The notes beneath the pieces are model-generated. The model was not told the origin of the DNA. It saw only the letters and a list, made by a program, of their open reading frames with translations, and made no database searches. A stretch of 64,000 nucleotides of DNA from Roseicella sp. DB1501 (GTDB lineage Bacteria > Pseudomonadota > Alphaproteobacteria > Acetobacterales > Acetobacteraceae): positions 186,001 through 250,000 of the forward strand of contig NZ_JABFHG010000004.1 of assembly GCF_013112485.1 (NCBI RefSeq), in the 5' to 3' direction. Positions 35,871 to 44,761 of this stretch are shown here, piece by piece. Position numbers and translations under genes: made by a program. Each line of letters starts with the position of its first letter. Within the stretch, counting starts at the first letter, position 1.

Positions 35871-36653
35871 ATGAGCGGACCCGAGGTCTCGACCGTCGAC
35901 ATAAACGGCTTCCCCACCCGCATCTGGCGCAAGGGAAGCGGCGCGCCGCTCGGCTTCCTCGCCGGCTTCGGCGGGCTGCCGCGCTGGGTGCCCTTCCTCG
36001 ACCGGCTCGCCGAGCGGCGGACGGTGATCGTGCCATCGCTGCCCGGCTTCCCGGGCGGCGACCGCGGCCATACCGTGCTCGACACGCATCTCGACTGGGT
36101 CCTGGCGGTGCGGCAGGTGATCCAGGCGGCCGGGCTGCACGGCGCCGATCTCGCCGGCAGCTCGGTCGGCGCCTCCATGGCCGCCGAGATGGCGGCGCTC
36201 TGGCCGGAGAGCGTGCGCCACCTCGCCCTCATCGCACCCTTCGGCCTGTTCGAGGAGAGCGACCCGCCGACCGATCCCTGGGCGCAGCGCGCCGATGCGG
36301 TGCCCGGCCTGATGTGCGCCGATCCGGACGTATGGAAGGCGCTGAAGGCGATGCCGGAGGGTGCCAACAGCATCGAATGGCCGATCGAGCAGACCCGCGC
36401 CAACGAAGCGGCGGCGCGCATCTTCTGGCCGCTCGGCAATACCCGGCTGGAGAAGCGCCTACCCCTGGTGAAGGCGCCGACCCTGCTGCTCTGGGGCAGC
36501 GAGGACCGGGTGATGCCGCAAAGCTATGCCGCGCGCATCGCCGCGCGGCTCGGCGGCCCGAACGAGACGGTGCTGATCGAGGGCGCGGGGCATCTCGCGG
36601 AACTCGACAGACCGGATAAGGTGGCGGACGCCATACTCTCCTGGGTGGGATGA
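35871..36653 (+). CDS. Alpha/beta-fold hydrolase
   Basis: 260 residues. The nucleophile elbow is G-S-S98-V-G with Ser replaced in the first position pattern G-x-S-x-G (AGSSVGASMA). The oxyanion region is AGFGG, the acid lies in LLWGSEDRVMP and the catalytic His in GAGHLAEL. It would hydrolyse an ester, lactone or C-C bond product. Second gene of the operon, 13 bp after the luciferase-like gene. Confidence 0.88.
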   Translation: MSGPEVSTVDINGFPTRIWRKGSGAPLGFLAGFGGLPRWVPFLDRLAERRTVIVPSLPGFPGGDRGHTVLDTHLDWVLAVRQVIQAAGLHGADLAGSSVGASMAAEMAALWPESVRHLALIAPFGLFEESDPPTDPWAQRADAVPGLMCADPDVWKALKAMPEGANSIEWPIEQTRANEAAARIFWPLGNTRLEKRLPLVKAPTLLLWGSEDRVMPQSYAARIAARLGGPNETVLIEGAGHLAELDRPDKVADAILSWVG

Positions 36654-36657
36654 CCCG

Positions 36658-37605
36658 ATGCCGCTTGATCCCGGTGCCGTCACCGTTCTCAACCTCATCA
36701 AGGAACTCGGCCGGCCGCCGATCCAGGACCTGACGCCGGCCGAGGCGCGCGAGGCGACGGCCAAGTCGCGCGCCGTCCTGGCGCCCGAGCCGGAGGAGGT
36801 CGCCGAGCTCGAGGATCTCACCTGCCCCGGCCCGCTCGGCGAGATCCGGCTGCGGCGCTATCGCGGCGCCGGCACCCTCGCCGGCGAGGCGCTGCCCTGC
36901 CTGCTTTACCTGCATGGCGGCGGCTGGGTGATCGGCGATCTCGACAGCCACGACCAGCCCTGCCGGCTGCTGGCCAATGCGGCGCGCTGCTGCGTCATCG
37001 CGGTGGATTACCGCATGGCGCCGGATCATGTGTATCCGGCGGCGGTCGAGGATTGTGCCGCGGCGCTGCGCTTCGTCGCGGAGAATGCCGGGACGCTGCG
37101 CGTCGATCCGTCGCGCATCGCGGTCGGCGGGGACAGCGCCGGCGGCAACCTCGCCGCGGTGCTCGCCATCATGGCGCGCGACGGCAGCGCGCCGAAGATC
37201 GGCTTCCAGATGCTGCTCTATCCCGCGACCGACATGGCCGGCGAGCGCCCGGCCTATCAGCGCTTCACCGAGGGGCTGATCCTCACCGACAAGACCATGC
37301 GCTGGTTCATCAATTACTACACCCCGGACCCGGCGCGGCGGGTGGAGTGGCAGGCGAGCCCGCTGCGCGTGCCAAGCCTGAAAGGCGTCGCCACCGCCTA
37401 TGTCATGACCGCCGGCTACGACCCGCTGGTGGATGAGGGCATGGAATACGCGAAGCGGCTGGAAGCGGATGGCGTGCGGGTGACGCATGTCCACATGGCC
37501 GACCAGATCCACGCCTTCCTTACCATGGGCAAGTTCATCCCGGCGGCCGATCTGGCGCTGCGCCAGGCGGCGCTGGCGCTGGCGCATCACTGGGCGGGGG
37601 GCTGA
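36658..37605 (+). CDS. Alpha/beta hydrolase, hormone-sensitive lipase (HSL) family esterase
   Basis: 315 residues. H86-G-G-G-W is the HSL oxyanion motif, G-D-S160-A-G-G the nucleophile elbow, and the acid/His pair lie in TAGYDPLVDEG and ADQIHAF. Family members are cytoplasmic carboxylesterases. Third gene of the operon, 4 bp after the previous stop. Confidence 0.9.
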   Translation: MPLDPGAVTVLNLIKELGRPPIQDLTPAEAREATAKSRAVLAPEPEEVAELEDLTCPGPLGEIRLRRYRGAGTLAGEALPCLLYLHGGGWVIGDLDSHDQPCRLLANAARCCVIAVDYRMAPDHVYPAAVEDCAAALRFVAENAGTLRVDPSRIAVGGDSAGGNLAAVLAIMARDGSAPKIGFQMLLYPATDMAGERPAYQRFTEGLILTDKTMRWFINYYTPDPARRVEWQASPLRVPSLKGVATAYVMTAGYDPLVDEGMEYAKRLEADGVRVTHVHMADQIHAFLTMGKFIPAADLALRQAALALAHHWAGG

Positions 37606-37609
37606 GGCG

Positions 37610-38377
37610 ATGGCGGGGTTGCTCGAGGGCAAGTCGGCGCTGGTGACCGGCGCCGCCTCCGGCATCGGCCGCGCCGCGGCGCTCGCCTTCGCCCGCGAGG
37701 GCGCCTGGGTGGCGGCGGCGGACCGCAACCTGGAGGCGGCGAAGGGCACCGTCGCGGCGATCGAGGAGGCCGGCGGCCAAGCCGTCGCCATCGCCTGCGA
37801 TGTCACGGAGGACGCGCAGGTGGCGGCGATGGTCGCCGCGGCGGTGGAGGCCTTCGGCAGCCTCGACTGCGCCTTCAACAATGCCGGGGTCGCGCCCTAC
37901 CAGCTCAACTCGGCTGGCGTCCTCGCCGCCGATCTGGAGGAGGCCTCCTGGCTCGACCTGATCGATGTCAACCTGCACGGCGTCTGGCGCTGCCTGCGGC
38001 ATGAGGTGGCGCAGATGCGCCAGCAGGGCGGCGGCGCCATCGTCAACACAGCCTCCATCCTCGGCCTCATCGGCTCCGGTGGCTCGGCGGCCTATGTGGC
38101 GAGCAAGCACGCGGTCGTCGGGCTGACCAAGGCCGCGGCGGTGGACCATGCACCGGAGAACATCCGGGTCAATGCCGTCTGCCCCGGCTATATCGAGACG
38201 CCGATGACCGAGGAAACCATGCGCCGGCGCGGCGAGCAGCTGATGGCACGGGTGCCGATGGCGCGCATGGGCACACCGCAGGAGATCGCCGAGGCGGTGG
38301 TCTGGATGTGCTCCGACCGCGCCGGCTTCGTCACCGGCGCCTGCTGGCAGGTGGATGGCGGCTACACGGCGCGCTGA
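37610..38377 (+). CDS. Short-chain dehydrogenase/reductase (classical SDR)
   Basis: 255 residues. The cofactor motif is T-G14-A-A-S-G-I-G20, with NNAG, Ser149, Tyr162 and Lys166 (YVASK) forming the active site; Asp38 after the second strand suggests NAD rather than NADP. It probably oxidises an alcohol released by the upstream hydrolases. Fourth and last gene of the operon. A converging substrate-binding protein ends 38 bp away. Confidence 0.92.
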   Translation: MAGLLEGKSALVTGAASGIGRAAALAFAREGAWVAAADRNLEAAKGTVAAIEEAGGQAVAIACDVTEDAQVAAMVAAAVEAFGSLDCAFNNAGVAPYQLNSAGVLAADLEEASWLDLIDVNLHGVWRCLRHEVAQMRQQGGGAIVNTASILGLIGSGGSAAYVASKHAVVGLTKAAAVDHAPENIRVNAVCPGYIETPMTEETMRRRGEQLMARVPMARMGTPQEIAEAVVWMCSDRAGFVTGACWQVDGGYTAR

Positions 38378-38415
38378 AGGACGGGGCGCGGGGCGGAGGC
38401 CCCGCGCCGCCTGCA

Positions 38416-39621
38416 TCAGACATCCGCGCCTTCGATAAGGCCGCCGAAGCGTTCCCAGGTCTTGCCGGTCCAGCGGGCGAGCTGGAGCTGCTTGATCGGG
38501 TGATAGTTGGTGGCGGTGGTGTTCACCGTGATGCCGGGCAGGACGGTGGCAGGGGCGAAGCTCTTTAGGCTGGTCGCCTGCCGCATGATGTTCTCGCGGC
38601 TGAAATCCCCCTCGCACTGCTTCAGCACCTGCATGACGGTCTGCGCCACGCTGTAGCCAAAGGTGTAGCCGGCATCCTTCAGGTCGCCGTCTGGGATGTA
38701 TTTCGCCATGAAGCCGCGCCACTCCTTCATGCCGGCATCCTGCGCCCAGGCGGGATCGGTCTCGTCCTTGAGGTAGGCTGAGGTGATGATGCCGATGCCG
38801 CGCTCCATCCCGGCCGGCTCCATCACCGCGCCGACCGAGATCGAGACGTTGGTCAGGTAGTGGACCGGCTTCCAGCCGAGATCGAAGACCTTCTTGATGG
38901 TCTGGGCGGCGAATTTCGGCGTCGCCGCCGTCACCAGCACCTCGACGCCGGCGCTCTGCAGCGAGACCACCTGGCTGTCGATGGTGGGGTCGGTGACCTC
39001 GTAGCTCACCTGCTTGACCATGCTGTCGAAATTGGCGCCGAAGATGTCCTTCAGGCCGATGAGGTAGTCCTTGCCGAAATCGTCATTCTGATAGAGCAGC
39101 CCGATCTTGGCGCCCGGCTTCTGCGCCAGGATGTGCTTGGCGTAGATCTGCGCCTCGGTCCGGTAGCTGGGCTGCCAGCCGATGGTCCAGGGGTACTGCT
39201 TCGGCTCGGCCCATTTGTCGGCGCCGGTCGAAAGGAAGATGTGCGGCACCTTGCGCTGATTGACGTAGCGTTGGATGGCGCTGTTGGTTGCCGTGCCGAG
39301 CGGGTTGAAGAGGAAGGCGACCTTGTCCTGCTCCACCAGCCTCCGGACCTGCTCGACCGTCTTTGGCGGGCTGTAATTGTCGTCATAGGTGATGAAGTTG
39401 ATCTTCCGCCCGGCGACGCCGCCCTGGTCGTTGATCATCCTGAAGAAATGCTGATGCGAGCGGCCGATCACGCCATAGGCTGAGGCAGGGCCGCTATAGG
39501 GCATGGTGTTGCCGATGCGCAGCTCGGTCGCGGTGACGCCCGGCAATTCCTGCGCCCGGGCGAGGCGTGGCGTGGCAAGGCCGGCGATGCCGGCGGCGAG
39601 GATATGGCGGCGCGTCAGCAT
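38416..39621 (-). CDS. Liv-type ABC transporter substrate-binding protein (paralogue 1 of 3)
   Basis: 401 residues, Peripla_BP_6 fold. An export signal with RRHILAAGIAG is followed by LPGVTATELRIGNTMPYSGP. It binds its ligand in the periplasm for the Liv importer encoded just upstream. It is closely similar to the two adjacent paralogues, and the stretch 39128-39191 is nearly identical at the DNA level to 41610-41674. Last gene of the seven-gene unit. The ligand could be a branched-chain amino acid, but Liv-type importers also carry amides and aromatic acids. Confidence 0.92.
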   Translation of the reverse strand: MLTRRHILAAGIAGLATPRLARAQELPGVTATELRIGNTMPYSGPASAYGVIGRSHQHFFRMINDQGGVAGRKINFITYDDNYSPPKTVEQVRRLVEQDKVAFLFNPLGTATNSAIQRYVNQRKVPHIFLSTGADKWAEPKQYPWTIGWQPSYRTEAQIYAKHILAQKPGAKIGLLYQNDDFGKDYLIGLKDIFGANFDSMVKQVSYEVTDPTIDSQVVSLQSAGVEVLVTAATPKFAAQTIKKVFDLGWKPVHYLTNVSISVGAVMEPAGMERGIGIITSAYLKDETDPAWAQDAGMKEWRGFMAKYIPDGDLKDAGYTFGYSVAQTVMQVLKQCEGDFSRENIMRQATSLKSFAPATVLPGITVNTTATNYHPIKQLQLARWTGKTWERFGGLIEGADV

Positions 39622-39656
39622 GGTCGTTCCCACTCCTTCTGTCAGACCCGGTCCGG

Positions 39657-40859
39657 TCAGACCTGGGCACCCTCGATCAGCCCGCCGAAGCGGACCCAGG
39701 ATTTGCCGTCCCAACGCTGCAGCTGCATCTTCTGGATCGGACGGTAATCCTGCGGCCCGGTGTCCAGCACGACGCCGGGCAGCAGGACGGGGATCGCCAC
39801 CTCATGCAGGCTGGCCGCCTGGCGCATGACATTCTCGCGGGAGAAATCGCCGTCGCACTGGGCGAGGAGCTGCTGCAGCGTGCGGCCGAGCGCGTAGCCA
39901 TAGACCGTGTTGGCGTCGTGCAGGTCGCCATCCGGCATCCACTGCTTCATGAAGGCGCGGTACTCGTTCATGCCGGGATCGTCGCGCCAGGCGGCGTCGC
40001 CCTGCTCCTTCAGATAGCCCGAGGTGATGATGCCGACGCCCTTCTCGATGCCCGCCGGCTGCATCACCGCGCCGACCGAGAGCGAGACATTGGTCAGGTA
40101 GCGCTCGGCCTTCCAGCCGATGTCGTGCACCTTGCGGATCGCCTGCGCCGCTGCCTTGGGGCCGAGGGCGATCATCAGCACATCGGCGCCGCTTTCCTGC
40201 AGCGAGAGGATCTGGCTGTCGGGGGTCGGATCGGTGATCTCGAAGGAGGCGGTCTTCACGCTGGAGTCGAAGCGCTCGGTGCCGATGACGTCGCGCATGC
40301 CGGAGATGTAGTCCTTCCCGAAATCGTCGTTCTGGAAGACGATGGCCAGGCGGAACTCCTTCCGCTGCGACAGCAGGTGCTTGGCGTAGATCTGCGCCTC
40401 GGTCCGGTAGCTGGGCTGCCAGCCCATGGTCCAGGGCGTCTCCTTCCAGTTGCCCCATTTGTCGGCGCCCGTGGCGAGGAAGAGATGCGGCATCTTGCGC
40501 TGGTTGCAGTAGCGCAGGATCGCATTGTTGGTCGGGGTGCCGAGCGGGTTGAAGAGGAAGGCGACCTTGTCCTGCTCGATCAGCCGCCGGGTCTGCTCCA
40601 CCGTCTTCGGCGGGCTGAAGCCGTCGTCATAGGTGATGAAGTTGATCTTCCGCCCGGCGACGCCGCCCTGCTCGTTGAGCATGCGGATGAAGGCCTGCTC
40701 GGTGCGGCCGATCACGCCATAGGCGCTGTTCGGGCCGCTATAGGGCATGGTGTTGCCGATGCGCAGCTCGGTGGCGGTGACGCCGGGCAGATCGGCCGCC
40801 CGCGCCACAGCCGGCGCCGCCAGGGCCGCGATGAGGATCTCTCGCCTGCGAAGAAGCAT
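39657..40859 (-). CDS. Liv-type ABC transporter substrate-binding protein (paralogue 2 of 3)
   Basis: 400 residues, same architecture: signal RRREILIAALAAP, mature start LPGVTATELRIGNTMPYSGP, conserved block QPSYRTEAQIYAKHLL. It is more divergent in the middle than paralogues 1 and 3 are from each other (for example KWGNWKETPW in place of KWAEPKQYPW). GGGAGAG precedes ATG 40859. Distances of 38 and 35 bp to its neighbours support co-transcription. Confidence 0.92.
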   Translation of the reverse strand: MLLRRREILIAALAAPAVARAADLPGVTATELRIGNTMPYSGPNSAYGVIGRTEQAFIRMLNEQGGVAGRKINFITYDDGFSPPKTVEQTRRLIEQDKVAFLFNPLGTPTNNAILRYCNQRKMPHLFLATGADKWGNWKETPWTMGWQPSYRTEAQIYAKHLLSQRKEFRLAIVFQNDDFGKDYISGMRDVIGTERFDSSVKTASFEITDPTPDSQILSLQESGADVLMIALGPKAAAQAIRKVHDIGWKAERYLTNVSLSVGAVMQPAGIEKGVGIITSGYLKEQGDAAWRDDPGMNEYRAFMKQWMPDGDLHDANTVYGYALGRTLQQLLAQCDGDFSRENVMRQAASLHEVAIPVLLPGVVLDTGPQDYRPIQKMQLQRWDGKSWVRFGGLIEGAQV

Positions 40860-40897
40860 CCCGTTCTCTCCCTGGGGCGCGGCCGGCTGGCCTGGGG

Positions 40898-42106
40898 CTA
40901 GACCTCCGCGCCCTCGATCACCTTGCCGAAGCGGACCCAGCCGCGGCCGTCCCAGCGCTGCAGCTGCATGTGGCGGATCGGGCGGTAATTGTCGGGGCTG
41001 GTGCTGACCATGATGCCGGGCAGCAGGGTCGGCAGCGCCATCGGCTGCAGGCTTGTCGCCTGCTTCATGACGTTCCCGCGCGAGAAGTCGTTGCCGCACT
41101 GGCGCAGCACCTGGAACAGGGTCAGGCCGACGCCATAGGCATAGGTGTAGTTGTTGTCGCCGAGCTCGCCATCCGGGATGTAGCGCGCCATGAAGTCGCG
41201 CCATTCCTTCATGCCCGGATCATCCGCCCAGGAGGGATCGCTCTGGTCCTTGCGGTAGTCGGAGGTGATCAGGCCGATCGCCTTCTCCTTCCCCGCCGGC
41301 TCGATGACCACCGAGCCGGAGACCGAGACGTTGCTCATGAACATCATCGGCTTCCAGTTCAGGTCGAAGACCCGGCGGATGGCCTGCGAGGCGAAGCGCG
41401 GGATGATGCCGCAGACCAGCGCGTCGCAACCCGCCGCCTGGAGGGAGACGAGCTGGCTGTCCACGGTCGCGTCGGTGGCTTCGTGCGAGGCGGTCTTGAC
41501 CATCGCATCGAAGCGCGGGCCGAGCACGTCCTTCACGCCATTGACGTAGTCCTTGCCGAAATCGTCGTTCTGATAGAGCAGGCCGATCTTCGCCTCGGGC
41601 TTCTGCTCCAGGATGTGCTTGGCGTAGATCTGCGCCTCGGTCCGGTAGCTGGGCTGCCAGCCGATGGTCCAGGGATACTGCTTCGGCTCGGCCCATTTGT
41701 CGGCGCCCGTCGCCAGGAACAGGTGCGGCACCTTGCGCTGGTTGACGTAGCGGTGGATGGCGCTGTTGGTCGGCGTGCCGAGGTTGTTGAAGAGGAAGGC
41801 GACCTTGTCCTGCTCCACCAGCCGCCGCGTCTGCTCCAGCGTCCGGGGCGGGCTGTAGGCGTCGTCATAGACGAGGAAGTTGATCTTCCGCCCGGCGATA
41901 CCGCCCTCCTCGTTCAGCCGCTTGACCATGGCGGTCACGCATTTCGGGATGAGCGAATAGGCCGAGGCGGGGCCGGATAGGGCGTAGGTGGTGCCGATGC
42001 GCAGCTCCGTCGCGGTGACGCCGGGGCTCTCCTCGGCCCGCACCAGGCGCGGTGCGGCAAGAAGCGCGGCGGAGCCGGCGAGGAGGATGCGGCGCGAGGT
42101 GGTCAT
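40898..42106 (-). CDS. Liv-type ABC transporter substrate-binding protein (paralogue 3 of 3)
   Basis: 402 residues, signal SRRILLAGSAALL, mature start SPGVTATELRIGTTYALSGP. It shares KWAEPKQYPWTIGWQPSYRT with paralogue 1. It sits 20 bp after livM and is the first of the three binding proteins. The open frame continues far upstream across livM in another frame; ATG 42106 matches the signal peptides of the other two. It may widen the ligand range of one membrane complex. Confidence 0.92.
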   Translation of the reverse strand: MTTSRRILLAGSAALLAAPRLVRAEESPGVTATELRIGTTYALSGPASAYSLIPKCVTAMVKRLNEEGGIAGRKINFLVYDDAYSPPRTLEQTRRLVEQDKVAFLFNNLGTPTNSAIHRYVNQRKVPHLFLATGADKWAEPKQYPWTIGWQPSYRTEAQIYAKHILEQKPEAKIGLLYQNDDFGKDYVNGVKDVLGPRFDAMVKTASHEATDATVDSQLVSLQAAGCDALVCGIIPRFASQAIRRVFDLNWKPMMFMSNVSVSGSVVIEPAGKEKAIGLITSDYRKDQSDPSWADDPGMKEWRDFMARYIPDGELGDNNYTYAYGVGLTLFQVLRQCGNDFSRGNVMKQATSLQPMALPTLLPGIMVSTSPDNYRPIRHMQLQRWDGRGWVRFGKVIEGAEV

Positions 42107-42126
42107 GCGGGTGGTCAGTCCCTTGG

Positions 42127-43143
42127 TTAGCTGCGGCTGCGCAGCCGGTGCCCGATGCTCCGGATCAGGCCGGCGAAGCCGCCGGGCAGCAGGAAGAGGA
42201 AGAGGATGAGGATGACGCCGTAGATCACGCCCGGCGCCGCCTTGCTGATCGCTTCCGCGATGTTCGGCACGAAGAGCACGAAGAGCCCGCCGAAGAGCGA
42301 GCCGAGGATGGAGGCGACGCCGCCCACCACCATGCCGACGAAGAGGGTGATGGAGACGAAGATGCTGAAGCTGTCGGGCGCCACGAACTCGATCGCCACT
42401 GCCGAGAGCGAGCCGGCGATGCCGGTGATCATGGCGCTGACGGCGAAGGCGCGGGTCTTCAGGGAGGCGATGTTCATCCCCATCGCCTCGGCCGCCGTCG
42501 GGTTGTCGCGCGTGGCGATCAGGGCCCGGCCGATGCGGCTGCGGATGAGGTTCCAGGCCAGCAGGAAGCAGACCCCGGCGACGATAAGGGTCACCACGTA
42601 CATCCACTGGTCGGGCGAGAGCGGCAGCCCGGCCGGCGGATCCGGCTTGACCAGGAACAGCCCCTGCACGCCGCCCGTCCAGTCCTCGATCGACTTGTGC
42701 TTGAGGATCTGCGGCACCGCGACGGCGAGCGAGAAGGTGGTCAGCGCCAGGTAATGGCCGGCGAGCCGCAGCGCCGGGAAGCCGATGCCGTAGCCGATGA
42801 TGCCGCAGACCACGGCCGAGACCGGCAGCGTCGCCCAGAAGGACCAGTCGAAATGCGACATCAGGATCGCGGTGGCATAGGCGCCGACCGCGAAGAAGGC
42901 GCCATGGCCGAGGCTGATCTGGCCGTTATAGCCGCAGACGATGTTCAGCCCGAGCACCGCCAGCGCCATGATCACCGCCATGGTGAGCTGGAAGAGGTGG
43001 AAGCTCTCCAGCAGAAACAGCGGCGCGATGGCGAGGCAGAGGCCGATCAGCAGATAGAGCCCCCGCTGCCAGGCTGGGGTCGCGACCGGGGCGGCGATGG
43101 GGCCGATGGCGGCCTCGGGGTTCAGACCCTTGCTCGCGCTCAT
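42127..43143 (-). CDS. livM: Liv-type ABC transporter permease LivM
   Basis: 338 residues, eight to ten helices with the permease hallmark GHGAFFAVGAYATAI and the later FPALRLAGHYLALTTFSLA, where the cytoplasmic loop contacts the ATPases. The ATG at 43143 has GAGGTGAG upstream; a GTG six bases earlier is also possible. It begins 7 bp after livH and pairs with it as the transmembrane channel. Confidence 0.92.
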   Translation of the reverse strand: MSASKGLNPEAAIGPIAAPVATPAWQRGLYLLIGLCLAIAPLFLLESFHLFQLTMAVIMALAVLGLNIVCGYNGQISLGHGAFFAVGAYATAILMSHFDWSFWATLPVSAVVCGIIGYGIGFPALRLAGHYLALTTFSLAVAVPQILKHKSIEDWTGGVQGLFLVKPDPPAGLPLSPDQWMYVVTLIVAGVCFLLAWNLIRSRIGRALIATRDNPTAAEAMGMNIASLKTRAFAVSAMITGIAGSLSAVAIEFVAPDSFSIFVSITLFVGMVVGGVASILGSLFGGLFVLFVPNIAEAISKAAPGVIYGVILILFLFLLPGGFAGLIRSIGHRLRSRS

Positions 43144-43150
43144 GCTCACC

Positions 43151-44023
43151 TCACACCCGGCTCAGGACGACGCGGCCGAACAGGCCGGACGGACGCACGA
43201 CCAGTACGCCGATGATGATCGCCAGCGCGACGGTCAGCTTCAGCTCGGTGCCGACCACATAAGCTCCGGCCAGGTTCTCCAGCACGCCGACCGAGAAGCC
43301 GCCGAGCACCGCGCCGGCCGGGTTGTCGATGCCGCCCATCAGGGCGCCGGCAAAGGCATAGAGCAGGATGCCGAGCATCATGGTCGGGTCGAGGAAGACG
43401 ACAGGCGCCACCATCATGCCGGCGACCGCGCCGATCGCCGCCGCCATGCCCCAGCCGAGCGCCAGCATCCAGCCGACCCGGATGCCGACGAGTCGCGCCG
43501 AGCGCGGGTTATAGGCGGCGGCGCGCATGGCGAGGCCGAGCCGGGTGAAGCGGAAGAAGGCCCAGACCAGCGTCAGCACGGCCAATGTCACCAGGGTGCT
43601 GCCGAGCTCATGCGCGGAGACCAGGCCGCCGAAGAGCGGCCTGTCGCTGGCGAAGGGACTGGGGAAGACCTTGGTGGTGTAGCCGAAGATCCAGCCCGTG
43701 GCGTTGCCGATGATGAGCAGCAACCCGATGAAGACGCCGACCATGGTCAGCACCGGCGCATTCGCCACCGGCCGGATCAGGATCCGCTCGACCACCACCC
43801 CGATCGCGAAGGAGACGACGATGGTGCCGAAGAAGGCCACCCAGTAGGGCATGCCGGCCTGGATCATGCTCCAGGCGATGAAGGTCGACAGCGTCGCCAT
43901 CTCGCCCTGGGCGAAGTTCACGTGATGCGTCGCCTGGTAGATCATGACGATGGCGAGCGCCACGGAGGCGTAGATGCCGCCCGTGGCGATGCCGGCGACG
44001 ATCTGGTGCGCGAGGCCGTCCAT
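43151..44023 (-). CDS. livH: Liv-type ABC transporter permease LivH
   Basis: 290 residues, about eight helices. HHVNFAQGEMATLSTFIAW is the typical LivH segment, and the EAA-like coupling loop lies around TRLGLAMRAAAYNPRSARLVG. It forms a heteropair with LivM. It sits between livF (27 bp upstream) and livM on the same strand. Confidence 0.92.
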   Translation of the reverse strand: MDGLAHQIVAGIATGGIYASVALAIVMIYQATHHVNFAQGEMATLSTFIAWSMIQAGMPYWVAFFGTIVVSFAIGVVVERILIRPVANAPVLTMVGVFIGLLLIIGNATGWIFGYTTKVFPSPFASDRPLFGGLVSAHELGSTLVTLAVLTLVWAFFRFTRLGLAMRAAAYNPRSARLVGIRVGWMLALGWGMAAAIGAVAGMMVAPVVFLDPTMMLGILLYAFAGALMGGIDNPAGAVLGGFSVGVLENLAGAYVVGTELKLTVALAIIIGVLVVRPSGLFGRVVLSRV

Positions 44024-44050
44024 TCCCGAACTCCGTGGCAGCCGAAGGGG

Positions 44051-44761
44051 CTAATAGCCGAGATAGGACCGCCGGATCGCCTCGTCCTGGCGGATCTCGG
44101 CGGCGATGCCGGACATGACGATGGAGCCGGTCTCGAGCAGATAGGCGAGATCGGCGAGCTCGAGCGCGAGGTTGGCGTTCTGCTCGACCAGCAGGATGCC
44201 GACCCCGGCCTCGGCGCGGATGCGCCGCATGATGCCGAAGATCTCCTGCACGATGAGCGGCGCCAGGCCGAAGCTCGGTTCGTCCAGCAGCAGTAGCTTG
44301 GGCCGCAGCAGCAGGGCGCGGGCGATGGCGAGCATCTGCTGCTCGCCGCCCGAGAGGGTGCCGGCCTGCTGCCGCCAGCGCTGCTTCAGGCGGGGGAACC
44401 AGCCGCAGAGCCGGTCGAAATCCGCCTGGATCTCGCGGTCGCGCCGCGTATAGGCGCCGAGGCGGAAATTCTCCTCGACCGTCAGCTCCATGAAGGTGCC
44501 GCGGCCGTCCGGCACATGCGCGATGCCGCGCCGCACGATGTCCTCGGTGGCCCGGCCCTGCAGCGTCTGGCCGAGGAAGTCGATCGCCCCCTCGGTGCGG
44601 ACCATGCCGCAGATGGCGCGCAGCGTCGTCGTCTTGCCCGCGCCGTTGGCGCCGAGCAGCGCGGTCACCCCGCCCTCGTCCACCCGGAAGTCGAGCCCGT
44701 GCAGCACATGCGTCGGGCCGTAGCCGGCCTTCAGGCCCTTGACCTCAAGCAGCGTCGGCAT
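44051..44761 (-). CDS. livF: Liv-type ABC transporter ATP-binding protein LivF
   Basis: 236 residues. Walker A GANGAGKTT (residues 37-45), signature LSGGEQQMLAIARAL, Walker B LLLLDEPSFGLAP, and the closing VEQNANLALELAD switch region. One of the two ATPase subunits. Its start overlaps the end of livG by 17 bp. Confidence 0.94.
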   Translation of the reverse strand: MPTLLEVKGLKAGYGPTHVLHGLDFRVDEGGVTALLGANGAGKTTTLRAICGMVRTEGAIDFLGQTLQGRATEDIVRRGIAHVPDGRGTFMELTVEENFRLGAYTRRDREIQADFDRLCGWFPRLKQRWRQQAGTLSGGEQQMLAIARALLLRPKLLLLDEPSFGLAPLIVQEIFGIMRRIRAEAGVGILLVEQNANLALELADLAYLLETGSIVMSGIAAEIRQDEAIRRSYLGY

